This document shows, piece by piece, positions 51,311 through 60,098 of a stretch of 64,000 nt of DNA (positions are counted from its first letter, which is position 1; each line of letters starts with the position of its first letter). Position numbers and translations under genes: made by a program. The DNA lies in contig JAFKER010000005.1 in assembly GCA_017308595.1 (NCBI GenBank), positions 382,950 to 446,949 on the forward strand. Reading direction: 5' to 3'. Below the pieces are notes generated by a model. The model did no database searches. It was not told the origin of the DNA and saw only the letters and a program-made list of their open reading frames with translations. The stretch is from Afipia sp. GTDB lineage: Bacteria; Pseudomonadota; Alphaproteobacteria; Rhizobiales; Xanthobacteraceae.

Positions 51311-52254
51311 GTTTCACGCGTTCCCAAAAGACCCATCGGACGAAACGCCAGGATCAGCACCAGCAGCAGGTAGGGCATGATCGGCGCGATCTGCGCCACG
51401 GTGACGTTCCAGATGTCGGATAGCCATGTCGACGACCATGCCGGACTGAGCGGCCCGAACAACTCGGCGAGCGAGCCGTTCATCGACACCGCGAAAGTCT
51501 GCACGAAGCCGATCAGCAGCGAGGCGATGAAGGCGCCCGGCAGCGAGCCGAGGCCGCCGACTACGACAACCACGAACAGGATCGGCCCGAGCAGGCCGGC
51601 CATGTTGGACTGGGTGACCAGCGCAGGACCGGCGATCACGCCCGCGACCGCGGCGAGCGCGGTGCCGACGCCGAACACCATCATGAAAATGCGCCCGACG
51701 TTATGGCCGAGGTGGCCGACCATATGCGGATGGGTGAGGGCGGCCTGCACGATCAGGCCGACGCGGGTCTTCTTCAGCGCTACGAGCAGCGCCACGAAAA
51801 TCGCGACCGAGACCAGCAGCATGAACATCTTGTAGGCGGGATAATTGGTCGAGAAGATCGTGAAAGCCGGGAAATCCAGCAATGGCGGTACGCGGAAATC
51901 GACCGGGCTCTTGCCCCAGATGATCTGCACCACTTCCTCGATCGCAAATGCGAGGCCGAAGGTGAACAGCAGTTCGGCGACATGGCCGTTGCGGTGAACC
52001 CGCCGCAGGCCGTAGCGCTCGACCGCAGCGCCGATCAAGCCTGCGAGAATGGGCGCGATCAGCAGGGCAGGCCAGAACCCGAACCAGCGGCTGATCTGGA
52101 AACCGAAAAATGCGCCGAGCATGTAGAAGCTCGCATGCGCGAAGTTCAGCACGCCGAGCATGCTGAAGATGACCGTCAGGCCGCTGGCCATCAGGAACAA
52201 CAACATCCCGAACAGGATGCTGTTCAACGTGGATATGACGATGAGCTCGAGCAC
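51307..52254 (-). CDS. livH: LIV-type ABC transporter permease LivH
   Basis: Permease, 315 aa. MLELIVISTLNSILFGMLLFLMASGLTVIFSMLGVLNFAHASFYMLGAFFGF is the LivH opening in the variant that has NFAHAS in place of NFAQGD. The late loop reads FVVVVVGGLGSLPGAFIASLLIGFV. It differs clearly from the two other LivH proteins, so this system belongs to another HAAT subgroup. Separated from livK by 98 bases that hold a strong hairpin. Confidence 0.92.
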   Translation of the reverse strand: MLELIVISTLNSILFGMLLFLMASGLTVIFSMLGVLNFAHASFYMLGAFFGFQISRWFGFWPALLIAPILAGLIGAAVERYGLRRVHRNGHVAELLFTFGLAFAIEEVVQIIWGKSPVDFRVPPLLDFPAFTIFSTNYPAYKMFMLLVSVAIFVALLVALKKTRVGLIVQAALTHPHMVGHLGHNVGRIFMMVFGVGTALAAVAGVIAGPALVTQSNMAGLLGPILFVVVVVGGLGSLPGAFIASLLIGFVQTFAVSMNGSLAELFGPLSPAWSSTWLSDIWNVTVAQIAPIMPYLLLVLILAFRPMGLLGTRET

Positions 52255-52289
52255 GACCCCAGCACTCCCCCCGGATACGTGAAGGTCTT

Positions 52290-52319
52290 GTTCACCCCGG
52301 CCATGCGGCCGGAGTGAAC
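52290..52319 (-). other. Hairpin between livK and livH (third LIV system)
   Basis: A 13-bp stem (52290-52302 with 52307-52319) with one mismatch and a 4-base loop, about 35 bases after the livK stop on the minus strand. No T run follows. Likely stabilises the livK message or limits read-through into the membrane genes. Confidence 0.65.
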
Positions 52320-52352
52320 ACGATTGAGACGATTAAAGAGTGCAGTGACCTC

Positions 52353-53588
52353 TTATGGACGGGTCATCTTGCAGGTGGTGGGCAGCATGGTCTTGTCGGT
52401 GTCGATCTTGGCGGACACCTTCCAGCCCCAGCCGGTCTTCTCTTCGTCGAACGGCTCCTTGTTCTTCAGTTCGCCGAACTGAGCGATATACATCGGCTGG
52501 AAGAACTGGTGGTCGTCCTTGCGCATGAAGCCCTTGCCGCCGTTGAAGACTTCGAATTCGAGGCCTTCGAGGGCAGCTGCGACCTTCACAGGCTCAAGCG
52601 ACTTGGCCTTCTCGGCAGCAGCGGCGAACATCCGCATTTCGTTCGCTGCACGCGGGTACCAGAAGGTCTGGCCGTTGTACTTCGCCCGGAACGCCTTTTC
52701 GAACTCGATCGATTCCTTGTGATCGAGGTTGGCAACGCCTTCGACGATCGTGAACACCTGATCGTTCAGGTTGCCCTGCTTGATCGCGGTCGGGCCGCCG
52801 GCGCCACCTGCGTAGTAGGTGTACCAGCCAACCTTGAGACCGGCATCGGCTGCGGCCTTAAGCAGCAGTGCGAAGTCCTGCCCCCAGTTGCCGGTGATGA
52901 CGGTGTCCGCGCCGGACGCCTTGATCTTGGCGATATAAGGCGCGAAATCGGTGACCTTCAGCAGCGGGTGCTTTTCGTCGCCGACGATTTCGATGTCAGG
53001 ACGCTTTGCCTTCAGCATCGAACGCGCGGTGGTGCGCACGGACTCGCCGAACGAATAGTCCTGGTTGATCAGGTAGACCTTCTTGATCGCCGGAACGCCC
53101 TTCATGTAGTTGGTGAGGGCTTCCATCTTGATGTCCGAGCTCGCGTCCCAGCGGAAATGCGGGTAGGTGCACTTCTCGTTGGTCAGGATCGGATCGACCG
53201 CGGCGTAGTTGAAGTAGAGCACTTCCTTGCCGGGATTGCGGTCATTGTACTTGGCGACGAAGTCCGCGAGCGCGCCGGCGACGGCCGAGCCGTTGCCCTG
53301 GGTGATATAACGCACGCCGGAATCGATGGCCTTCTGCGCCTGGATCAAGCTTTCCTGCGGATTGGTCTTGTTGTCGAGCGGAACGATTTCGACCTTCTTG
53401 CCGAGAATGCCGCCCTTGGCGTTCAGTTCGTCGGCCAGATACTGGAAGGTCTTGAGGCCGACTTCACCGACGCTGGCGCCGCCGCCGGACAGTGGGTCGA
53501 TGTATCCGATTTTGACGGTATCCTGGGCCACGGCGGCTCCCCCCATCATGGGAAGCGCGAATGCCGCAGCCATCATCAATTTACGCAT
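52353..53588 (-). CDS. livK: LIV-type periplasmic substrate-binding protein
   Basis: Binding protein of the third LIV system and first gene of that operon, 411 aa. Signal peptide MRKLMMAAAFALPMMGGAAVA, mature start QDTVKIGYIDPLSGGGASVGEVGLKTFQYLADELNAKGGILGKKVEIVPLDNKTNPQESL. Then GSAVAGALADFVAKYN and the late YTYYAGGAGGPTAIKQGN. AGGGAG before the ATG at 53588 decides the start; the frame stays open upstream to 53798 but reads non-typical sequence. Unlike the other two blocks, no CoA ligase is embedded here, so an amino-acid or amide ligand is as likely as a carboxylate. Confidence 0.93.
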   Translation of the reverse strand: MRKLMMAAAFALPMMGGAAVAQDTVKIGYIDPLSGGGASVGEVGLKTFQYLADELNAKGGILGKKVEIVPLDNKTNPQESLIQAQKAIDSGVRYITQGNGSAVAGALADFVAKYNDRNPGKEVLYFNYAAVDPILTNEKCTYPHFRWDASSDIKMEALTNYMKGVPAIKKVYLINQDYSFGESVRTTARSMLKAKRPDIEIVGDEKHPLLKVTDFAPYIAKIKASGADTVITGNWGQDFALLLKAAADAGLKVGWYTYYAGGAGGPTAIKQGNLNDQVFTIVEGVANLDHKESIEFEKAFRAKYNGQTFWYPRAANEMRMFAAAAEKAKSLEPVKVAAALEGLEFEVFNGGKGFMRKDDHQFFQPMYIAQFGELKNKEPFDEEKTGWGWKVSAKIDTDKTMLPTTCKMTRP

Positions 53589-53945
53589 TATGATCTCCCT
53601 TGAATTTATTCTTCGTCGCAACAGACTCTTTTTTAAAACGGTCGGGATTTTCGACCCCGTACCGTTTCGAGCCGTTTCGTGGGCCGGAGTGTGGTCTAAC
53701 GCCTCGCGCGCTGCAAGCCCGGTTTTTGCGCCTGCGGCGTAAATGCTTAATGGGTGGACCCACTTATCCGGTTCGGGTTTTCCTTGCTGGCATGCCAAAA
53801 CCGGCTTATGCCGTTATTGCATCATCGCTCTCCGGCGATCGGCGCTCCCCCGTTTTTCACGCTGGCGTGCATAACCGGGTCAGCAGCGCGACCGGATATC
53901 GCTGAGAAACCATTTATTCGAACAAAAGATTTCGTGTGATTGCCG
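53589..53945. promoter_or_regulatory. 357-bp gene-free gap with the divergent livK and GDP-fucose-synthase-like promoters
   Basis: No convincing gene: the open frames here have poor codon character. The region is less GC-rich than its surroundings. A direct repeat CCGTTTCG occurs at 53662-53669 and 53672-53679, one helical turn apart, upstream of livK, and could bind a regulator. No clear -35/-10 pair was identified. Confidence 0.4.
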
Positions 53946-54896
53946 ATGGCTTCGTTACCGTTTGAACTCAAAGGCAAGCGCGTTTTTGTCGCGGGCCATC
54001 GCGGCATGGTGGGGAGTGCGATCGTGCGGCGGCTGGCCCGCGAGGACGCCAAGGTGCTGACGGTGCCGCGCGGCGAGCTGGATCTGCTCGATCAGGCCGC
54101 CGTTACCAGATGGTTCGCGGCCAATCGCCCTCAGGTTGTATTTCACGCCGCCGCCAAGGTCGGCGGTATCGTCGCCAATAACACCCTGCGCGCCGAGTTC
54201 ATCTACGAGAACCTGCTGATCGCGACCAACGTGATCCATGCGGCGCATGTGCATGGTGTGGAGAAGCTGTTGTTTCTCGGCTCGTCCTGCATCTATCCGA
54301 AGCTGGCGCCGCAACCGCTGCGCGAGGATTCGCTGCTGACCGACACGCTGGAGCCTACCAACGAGCCTTACGCGATCGCCAAGATCGCCGGCGTCAAGAT
54401 GGCGGAAGCCTACCGCGACCAGTACGGCAGCGATTTCATCAGCATCATGCCGACCAATCTTTACGGGCCGGGCGACAACTATCATCCCGAATACAGCCAT
54501 GTGGTCGCGGCGCTGATCCGCCGCTTTCATGAAGCGAAGGAAAGCGGTGCGCGCGAGGTCGTGGTCTGGGGAACCGGCACGCCGCGGCGCGAATTCCTCT
54601 ATGTCGACGACATGGCCGATGCGGCTGTGCATCTGATGAAGAACTATTCCGAAGGTAGCCTGATCAATGTCGGGACCGGCGAGGATATTTCCATCGCGGA
54701 TTTCGCGCGTGTTGTCGCAAAGACCGTCGGCTATACCGGCGAGATCGTGTTCGATGCTTCGAAGCCGGACGGAACGCCGCGCAAGCTGCTCGATGTCGGC
54801 AAGCTGGCGAATTTCGGCTGGCGGGCGACGACGTCTCTCGAAGACGGCATGAAGCGCGCGTATCAGGCCTATTTGTCGGAGCGTTCGCCGGGCTGA
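53946..54896 (+). CDS. fcl: GDP-L-fucose synthase-like NAD-dependent epimerase/reductase
   Basis: Short-chain-dehydrogenase-type sugar-nucleotide enzyme, 316 aa, matching GDP-L-fucose synthase (about 320). The NADP site is [18 protein letters not shown] at residues ~12-29. SSCIYP then [14 protein letters not shown] gives the Ser-Tyr-Lys catalytic set (YxxxK), and [31 protein letters not shown] is a Fcl signature. The reaction is 3,5-epimerisation and reduction of GDP-4-keto-6-deoxymannose. The usual partner gmd is not in the window, nor are other surface-sugar genes, so it is out of place here. ATG at 53946 chosen over TTG 53940. Confidence 0.9.
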   Translation: MASLPFELKGKRVFVAGHRGMVGSAIVRRLAREDAKVLTVPRGELDLLDQAAVTRWFAANRPQVVFHAAAKVGGIVANNTLRAEFIYENLLIATNVIHAAHVHGVEKLLFLGSSCIYPKLAPQPLREDSLLTDTLEPTNEPYAIAKIAGVKMAEAYRDQYGSDFISIMPTNLYGPGDNYHPEYSHVVAALIRRFHEAKESGAREVVVWGTGTPRREFLYVDDMADAAVHLMKNYSEGSLINVGTGEDISIADFARVVAKTVGYTGEIVFDASKPDGTPRKLLDVGKLANFGWRATTSLEDGMKRAYQAYLSERSPG

Positions 54897-54993
54897 CGGC
54901 TCGGCGCACGGGTTCCAGAACGGTCGTCAGACAGCGAGGAACACCGTGCATGCTGTGCCGTTGTGTCCCCATGGTGAAACATGGAGGACGACA

Positions 54994-55353
54994 ATGACCC
55001 AGCAATCAAGCGAGACATCATCTCTCATCGGCAGCGACAAGGTCGAAGGAACCGCGGTCTACGGCGCTGATGGCGAAAAGATCGGTTCGATCGAGCGTGT
55101 GATGATCCAGAAGACCACGGGCAAGGTGTCCTACGCCGTTCTCAGCTTCGGAGGCTTTCTCGGGATCGGCGACGATCACTATCCGCTGCCTTGGGCGTCG
55201 CTCAAATACAATACAGAACTCGGCGGTTATCAGACCATGGTGCCGGTCGAAAAACTGAAAGACGCGCCGCATTACGCCAATGACAGCGACTGGGACTGGG
55301 GCAGCGCGACCCGCACCAAGGGCCTCAGCGACTATTACGGCGTCGTGATGTGA
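54994..55353 (+). CDS. PRC-barrel domain protein
   Basis: A 119-aa soluble protein with a single PRC-barrel: LIGSDKVEGTAVYGADGEKIGSIERVMIQKTTGKVSYAVLSFGGFLGIGDDHYPLPWASLKYNTELGGYQT. PRC-barrels occur in the photosynthetic reaction centre H subunit and in RimM; small free-standing ones are common in rhizobia and of uncertain role, often stress-related. GGAGG lies ten bases before the ATG at 54994. A strong hairpin with a short T run ends the unit. Confidence 0.88.
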   Translation: MTQQSSETSSLIGSDKVEGTAVYGADGEKIGSIERVMIQKTTGKVSYAVLSFGGFLGIGDDHYPLPWASLKYNTELGGYQTMVPVEKLKDAPHYANDSDWDWGSATRTKGLSDYYGVVM

Positions 55354-55374
55354 TCTACGCCATATGATAGAGCG

Positions 55375-55402
55375 AAAGGCGCGCGGAGTTCCGCGCGCCT
55401 TT
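55375..55402 (+). terminator. Hairpin after the PRC-barrel gene
   Basis: A perfect 12-bp stem AAAGGCGCGCGG/CCGCGCGCCTTT with loop AGTT, ending in TTTA. The A and T bases at the stem base make it a plausible bidirectional intrinsic terminator. It lies just before the DUF1810 gene. Confidence 0.8.
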
Positions 55403-55412
55403 AGCTTGAGCA

Positions 55413-55871
55413 ATGCACGCGGCCATGAATGATGCTTACGATCTACAGCGATTTGTGAACGCCCAAGAGGCTGTCTATCCGCAGGTGGTCGCGGAACTGC
55501 GCGCCGGCCGCAAGCAGAGCCACTGGATGTGGTTCATCTTTCCGCAGATCGCGGGTCTCGGATTCAGCGCCATGGCGCAGCGCTATGCGATCCGCTCGCG
55601 CGCCGAAGCGACGGCCTATCTGGCGCATCCGTTGCTCGGGATGCGACTGCGCAAATGCACGGCATTGGTGAACGCGGTGACGGGCAAGGACATCCATTCC
55701 ATTCTGGGCAGTCCTGACGATGTGAAGTTCAGGTCGTCTATGACCTTGTTTGCCAAGGTCACGCCCGGCAATGCTGACTTTCTCGCCGCGCTCGATAAAT
55801 ACTACGGCGGTGAATTCGATCCGGGGACCATTGCCAAGCTATCCGCGACAGGAAATGAAGAAGACGGATGA
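55413..55871 (+). CDS. DUF1810 family protein
   Basis: A 152-aa protein of the DUF1810 family. Landmarks: YDLQRFVNAQEAVYPQVVAELRAGRKQSHWMWFIFPQIAGLG and the downstream AYLAHPLLGMRLRKCTALVNAVTGKDIHSILGSPDDVKFRSSMTLFA. The family is widespread and without a known activity. The start could be ATG 55413 or 55425. It overlaps the YjbQ gene by four bases (ATGA), so the two are co-translated. Confidence 0.88.
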   Translation: MHAAMNDAYDLQRFVNAQEAVYPQVVAELRAGRKQSHWMWFIFPQIAGLGFSAMAQRYAIRSRAEATAYLAHPLLGMRLRKCTALVNAVTGKDIHSILGSPDDVKFRSSMTLFAKVTPGNADFLAALDKYYGGEFDPGTIAKLSATGNEEDG

Positions 55872-56317
55872 AACAGACACCCGTTGAGACCATCAAGGCC
55901 GCGACCATCGCCACCGCGACACTAACCGTGCCGACGCGCGGCGAAGGATTTGTCGATATCACGCGCGAGGTTGCGGGCTTCCTGCGCGACACAGGCGGCA
56001 GCAACGGCAGCGTCAATCTGTTTATCCGGCATACGTCCGCGTCTCTGACCGTTCAGGAAAATGCCGATCCCGATGTGTTGGCGGATTTGCTCACGTCGCT
56101 GCGGCGCCTTGCGCCCGCTGACGGCGGCTGGCGTCACACCATCGAGGGGCCGGACGATATGCCCGCGCACATCAAGACCATGCTGACTTCGGTCAGCCTG
56201 CAAATACCGGTGATCGGCGGGGCGCTGGCGCTCGGCACCTGGCAGGCGATCTACCTGATCGAGCACCGTGCGCGGCCGCACAGCCGCGAGGTGGTGATGC
56301 AGTTTATGGGGAGTTGA
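55868..56317 (+). CDS. YjbQ family protein
   Basis: A 149-aa protein of the YjbQ/UPF0047 family (annotated in some genomes as secondary thiamine-phosphate synthase). VPTRGEGFVDITREVAGFLRDTGGSNGSVNLFIRHTSASLTVQENADPDVLADLL and the C-terminal GGALALGTWQAIYLIEHRARPHSREVVMQFMG are hallmarks, including the His of RHTSASL. The role in vivo is not settled. It starts inside the DUF1810 stop, and a palindromic element follows. Confidence 0.9.
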   Translation: MKQTPVETIKAATIATATLTVPTRGEGFVDITREVAGFLRDTGGSNGSVNLFIRHTSASLTVQENADPDVLADLLTSLRRLAPADGGWRHTIEGPDDMPAHIKTMLTSVSLQIPVIGGALALGTWQAIYLIEHRARPHSREVVMQFMGS

Positions 56318-56325
56318 AGATCGCC

Positions 56326-56425
56326 GTCATTCCGGGGCGCGAGCGCTTGCGAGCGAGCCCGGAATCCGGAAGCAGCATCCTGCTTGATTCCGGATCAGTC
56401 CGCAGCGCGTCCTGTCCGGAATGAC
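56326..56425. repeat. Intergenic palindromic element, GTCATTCCGG type
   Basis: A 100-bp element beginning GTCATTCCGGGGCGCGAGCG and ending GTCCGGAATGAC, with inner pieces CCCGGAATCCGG and GATTCCGGATC. Closely related to the element at 8261. Lies between the convergent YjbQ and CoA transferase genes. Confidence 0.82.
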
Positions 56426-56434
56426 GTGTTGAAG

Positions 56435-58900
56435 TTAACTTGCCGCACTCGCGGTCTTGCCGTCGCCCTTTTTCTTTTTCGGCTTGGGCAGTGCCGCCTC
56501 GGTGCCGATCACCTCATTGCGCTGAAGTTCGGCGATCTCCGTCTCACTCAATCCCAGCACTTCGCGCAGCACCTCGTGGTTATGCTGGCCGATCGTCGGC
56601 GCGAGATTTGTGATGGCATAAGGCAATTCGCTGTCACCTTCGCGATAGGCGACCGACGGCAACAGATGCGGTCCCATGAACGGCCGGTCGCTCGCCTGCC
56701 AGTGTCCGGTCTTGAGCAGATGCGGATCGCTGGCGAGATCCTGCGGCAGCTTGGCAATGCCCGCAGGCACGCCCGCTTTCTGCAATGTCACCATCGCGAT
56801 GTCGGGGCGCACATCGGCAAGCCAGTGACGAATCGCGACCTCGATGGAATCTTCGTGTTCGCGTCGCCCCTCGGCGGTGGCGAGCGCGGGATCGCTGGCG
56901 AGATCGTCCCGCCGCATGGCGCCGCAAAGGGCCTTCCATTCATCGTTGTTGCGCACCGAGATCGTCAACCACTGATCGATGCCGAGCGTCGGGAAGCATC
57001 CGTTGGGCACGTGTTGCGGATGGCGGTTGCCGAGGCGGGGGCTGGTTGCGCCCGTTGCCGATTGTTCGAGAATGGATGGCGCAACCATCGGCAACATGCA
57101 TTCGACCTGGCTGAGATCGATATGCTGACCTTCGCCGGTGTTGCGTTGCTGCATGAAGCCGAGCAGCAGTGCGGCAGCACCATTGAGCCCGCCGATCGGA
57201 TCGCCGATCGCCGCATGCAGCATCACTGGTGGATCGTCCGGCCCGCCGGTCACCGATGGCAAACCGGAGGCTTGTTCCAGCGTCGAGCCATAGGCGCGCA
57301 CGCCGCTCCATTTTCCCGTCATGCCGAACGCGGGCATGGTCACCACGATCAGACGCGGATTGATCTTCAGAATGTCTTCGACGCCGAGGCCGAGGCGCGG
57401 CATGACATCGGCGGCGTAGTTGTCGATTACCGCATCGGCGTCCTTCATCAGCCGCTTGAGCAGCGAGAGGCCTGCTTCGGTGGTGAGGTCCAGCGTGATG
57501 CCGCGCTTGTTGCGATTGTTCATCTGGAACCAGTAGGTCTTCTCGTAGGTCCGCTCCTCATGATAGGGCGGGCGCGTGTCGGTGCCGCGGAACCAGTCCG
57601 GATACTGGCAGGACTCCACTTTGATAATGTCGGCGCCGAGATCGCCCATCTGGCGTGTCGCGGTCGGTCCCGCCCAGCCCATGGTGAGATCGACGATGCG
57701 CAAACCTTTCAGCGGCAGCGCATCCTGCGGCGTTGCCGCGCGTGTCGCCTTGCGCGTGTGTGCGGGAAGGGCGGCTTTGTCGTCGTTGCCCGCAAGCGGC
57801 GCGCGTCCGTTCGGCTTGGGCCGTGAGCGTGTCAGATATTGCGGCAGCACCGGACCTTCAAATGACGCATTGCCGATCTCGACAGTGCCGAATGCGCCGC
57901 GCGCGCGATGCACATCCTGCTCCAGCAATTCCTTCATGTCCGGCACGACCGCAAGCGGAAGCCGCAGTTCGATTCCCATCTCGAACCATTCGAGCGCGGT
58001 CTTCTTCAAAAGCGCCGGCGTGATGATCGCTTTCAGTTCATCCGCATGATTGAAGCGGCCAATGGTGGCCGAGTATTTCGGATCGGCGCCCAAGTCAGGC
58101 ATGTCCAGCATTTTACAGAACGCGGCCCATTGCGCCGGCGTGACAACAGTGACGCCGAGCCAGCCGTGTTTGGTGACGAAGTTGCCGCTCGGATAGCCGC
58201 GTCCGAACCGGTTGATGCCGGGGCGCGGGCGGGTGAAGCCGGACTCCAGCGCAAGCCCGGTGTCGAACTCGCTGATGTGCAGCATGGCTTCAAGATTGTT
58301 GACGGCGAAGCGGCGCGCACCGTGCTCGTATCCATACAGACCGGCGAGGCTCGGAATGAACGCCGTCAGCCCGCCGACCACGCCGATCTGCCCGTCACGC
58401 GGCAGCACGGGCGGCCCCTCGACCGGCCCGACCAGTTTCACAAGTCCCGCGAGACTGCGACATACAGAGTCAGTCGCGAGATAATTGCGATAGGGGCCAT
58501 GTTCGCCGAACCACGAGATCGCGGTGATGGCGAGGCCGGGATCGGCTTTGCGCAGGCGATCGTGCGAAATCTGTGACGCCTTGATTTCGTCAGGATGCCG
58601 CGCGTCGAGCAACAGATCGGCGGTGGCGAGCAGTTCGAGAATCCGGCTCGCGCCGTCCGCTGTTTCCGGATCGGCGATGATGCTTTTCTTGTTGGTGTTG
58701 AGCCACGCGAAGGTGATGCTCTCGCGCTGCCCGCCGTCGACATCGGCCAGCGGGGGAATGCGGCGGCCGGGATCGCCGCCCTGCGGCTCGATCTTGATGA
58801 CCTCCGCGCCGAAATCCGCAAACAGCTTGCCGCAATAGCCGAGCGTATCGCCCGATCCGAGTTCAACGACGCGGAGGTTGGAAAGGGGGAGTGCGGACAT
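56435..58900 (-). CDS. Tandem CaiB/BaiF CoA transferase (two domains fused)
   Basis: An 821-aa protein made of two class III CoA-transferase domains. Domain 1 (residues ~1-375) starts LSNLRVVELGSGDTLGYCGKLFADFGAEVIKIEP; domain 2 (~398-795) starts LKGLRIVDLTMGWAGPTATRQMGDLGADIIKVE. A basic Ala/Pro linker joins them, and a Lys-rich tail ends the protein. The catalytic Asp is visible in domain 2 (AIGDPIGGLNG), while domain 1 reads DGQIGVVGGL near residue 174 and seems to lack it. Since active enzymes are interlocked dimers, the fusion could be one catalytic and one structural half. Start at 58900 (GGGATCAA before ATG). Confidence 0.88.
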   Translation of the reverse strand: MSALPLSNLRVVELGSGDTLGYCGKLFADFGAEVIKIEPQGGDPGRRIPPLADVDGGQRESITFAWLNTNKKSIIADPETADGASRILELLATADLLLDARHPDEIKASQISHDRLRKADPGLAITAISWFGEHGPYRNYLATDSVCRSLAGLVKLVGPVEGPPVLPRDGQIGVVGGLTAFIPSLAGLYGYEHGARRFAVNNLEAMLHISEFDTGLALESGFTRPRPGINRFGRGYPSGNFVTKHGWLGVTVVTPAQWAAFCKMLDMPDLGADPKYSATIGRFNHADELKAIITPALLKKTALEWFEMGIELRLPLAVVPDMKELLEQDVHRARGAFGTVEIGNASFEGPVLPQYLTRSRPKPNGRAPLAGNDDKAALPAHTRKATRAATPQDALPLKGLRIVDLTMGWAGPTATRQMGDLGADIIKVESCQYPDWFRGTDTRPPYHEERTYEKTYWFQMNNRNKRGITLDLTTEAGLSLLKRLMKDADAVIDNYAADVMPRLGLGVEDILKINPRLIVVTMPAFGMTGKWSGVRAYGSTLEQASGLPSVTGGPDDPPVMLHAAIGDPIGGLNGAAALLLGFMQQRNTGEGQHIDLSQVECMLPMVAPSILEQSATGATSPRLGNRHPQHVPNGCFPTLGIDQWLTISVRNNDEWKALCGAMRRDDLASDPALATAEGRREHEDSIEVAIRHWLADVRPDIAMVTLQKAGVPAGIAKLPQDLASDPHLLKTGHWQASDRPFMGPHLLPSVAYREGDSELPYAITNLAPTIGQHNHEVLREVLGLSETEIAELQRNEVIGTEAALPKPKKKKGDGKTASAAS

Positions 58901-59013
58901 TTGATCCCTGTCTTTTATTGGCTTTGTTTTTCGCAGGGTGCCTGATCTGCTTGGATCGTGCAATCGCTAGTGGTCGTCCCGCGGAGGGATGGGGCGTTAC
59001 AAGGCATACAATC

Positions 59014-59042
59014 GTCATGGCCGGGGCAAGCCCGGTGATGAC
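59014..59042. repeat. Short palindrome of the GTCAT...ATGAC type
   Basis: A 29-bp element GTCATGGCCGGGG...CCCGGTGATGAC with two mismatches between arms. It looks like a minimal or decayed member of the palindrome family and lies just after the HemD-like gene on its 3' side. Confidence 0.6.
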
Positions 59043-59044
59043 AA

Positions 59045-59941
59045 CTAGACCTGTTGAGGCATTCGCGGCGGCGCCTTGTTCAAGGCAACAGCCATCGCGC
59101 TGATCAGCGGCTTCATGAAGAACGAGTCGTTCGCAGGATAAATATCCGTTCGCAGGCCGTATGCTTTCAGTTCATCCGACACGACAGGACCGACCGAGGC
59201 CACCGGCGTTTGCGCGAGGCCGTCGCGCAATTTGTCTTCGCAGTTGTGCGCACGCGCGACATCGATCAGCCGCCGCACCTGACCCGAACTTGTCAGCGCG
59301 ATGGCATCGACGCGGCGTTGCACCATTTCATTGATGGCGGAGACGATGTTGGTGTCAGCCGCTTCGCCATCGTAGACATATGGCAGTACGGTTTCGACGC
59401 TCGCACCTTGCGACGTGATCGCGCCGATCAGCTTGCTGTGGTCCTTGTCGGGATAAAGCTGAAGCCCGACGCGGTGACCTTTCAGGTCCTGCTGCGCCAG
59501 CATGGCGGCGACGCCTTCGGAGGTCGGCGTCTCGGTCTGCATATCGGCCTCGAGGCCGATCTCGCGCAGCGCGCGCACCGGCTTGGGGCCGCGCGCATAT
59601 CGCTTCGCCTTGCCGATGGCGGCAATCAGATACTGATCCGCGCCGATGCGCTGCGCGACGGTCATGATCCGCCGCAGTCCTTCGCCGGTCATCAGCACCA
59701 GATCGTCGAACGGGTTGGCGATGAACAGCCCGATCCAGGCCTCGACGGGGGCGGGGTCCGGCACGTCGCGGATGGTGAACATCGGACATTGCAGCACGCT
59801 GGCGCCCTGTTCCTGCAGCAGCCGCGAAAACTGCGCTTCCTCGCGCGTTTCCAGAATCAGAATGCGGTAACCTTCAAGCCTGCCGGGCATAGGTGTCTTT
59901 CGAGGGAGTCCGTGAGACGTCAATTTAGGCCGCTCCGTCAT
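59045..59941 (-). CDS. Uroporphyrinogen-III synthase-like (HemD family) protein
   Basis: A 298-aa protein with the two-domain HemD pattern: GYRILILETREEAQFSRLLQEQGASVLQCPMF at the start, TPTSEGVAAMLAQQDLKGHRVGLQLY in the middle, and IALTSSGQVRRLIDVA followed by VASVGPVVSDELKAYGLRTDI at the end. HemD closes hydroxymethylbilane to uroporphyrinogen III for heme, siroheme and B12. It is not beside hemC or hemB here, so it may be a second copy with a special role. An alternative start at 59890 (MPGRLEGY) is possible; neither has a strong ribosome site. Confidence 0.82.
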   Translation of the reverse strand: MTERPKLTSHGLPRKTPMPGRLEGYRILILETREEAQFSRLLQEQGASVLQCPMFTIRDVPDPAPVEAWIGLFIANPFDDLVLMTGEGLRRIMTVAQRIGADQYLIAAIGKAKRYARGPKPVRALREIGLEADMQTETPTSEGVAAMLAQQDLKGHRVGLQLYPDKDHSKLIGAITSQGASVETVLPYVYDGEAADTNIVSAINEMVQRRVDAIALTSSGQVRRLIDVARAHNCEDKLRDGLAQTPVASVGPVVSDELKAYGLRTDIYPANDSFFMKPLISAMAVALNKAPPRMPQQV

Positions 59942-60098
59942 GGGGTGAAAGACTGTTTTGCCGAGATATGTCAGGACGACGCAGAATATGTCGTGCGATG
60001 CCTATTCCTTCCTCGCCAGCATTGGCCAAAGTTTGGCGCGAGTGCTAGAGGAGGGGCCCTATTCCACCCTCCAGATCGTATCCCCAAAGATTGCCCCC

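Noticed and set aside
50000-51373. Long open frame (+) of 457 codons opposite livM of the third system
   Set aside because: Antisense to a clear permease; composition is charged and repetitive.
53600-53905. Open frame of 101 codons in the livK/fcl gap
   Set aside because: No ribosome site, no recognisable domain, and codon use unlike the neighbours.
8261-59042. Repeated palindromes as a possible CRISPR array
   Set aside because: Copies are single, far apart and lack regular spacers; they are intergenic palindromic elements.
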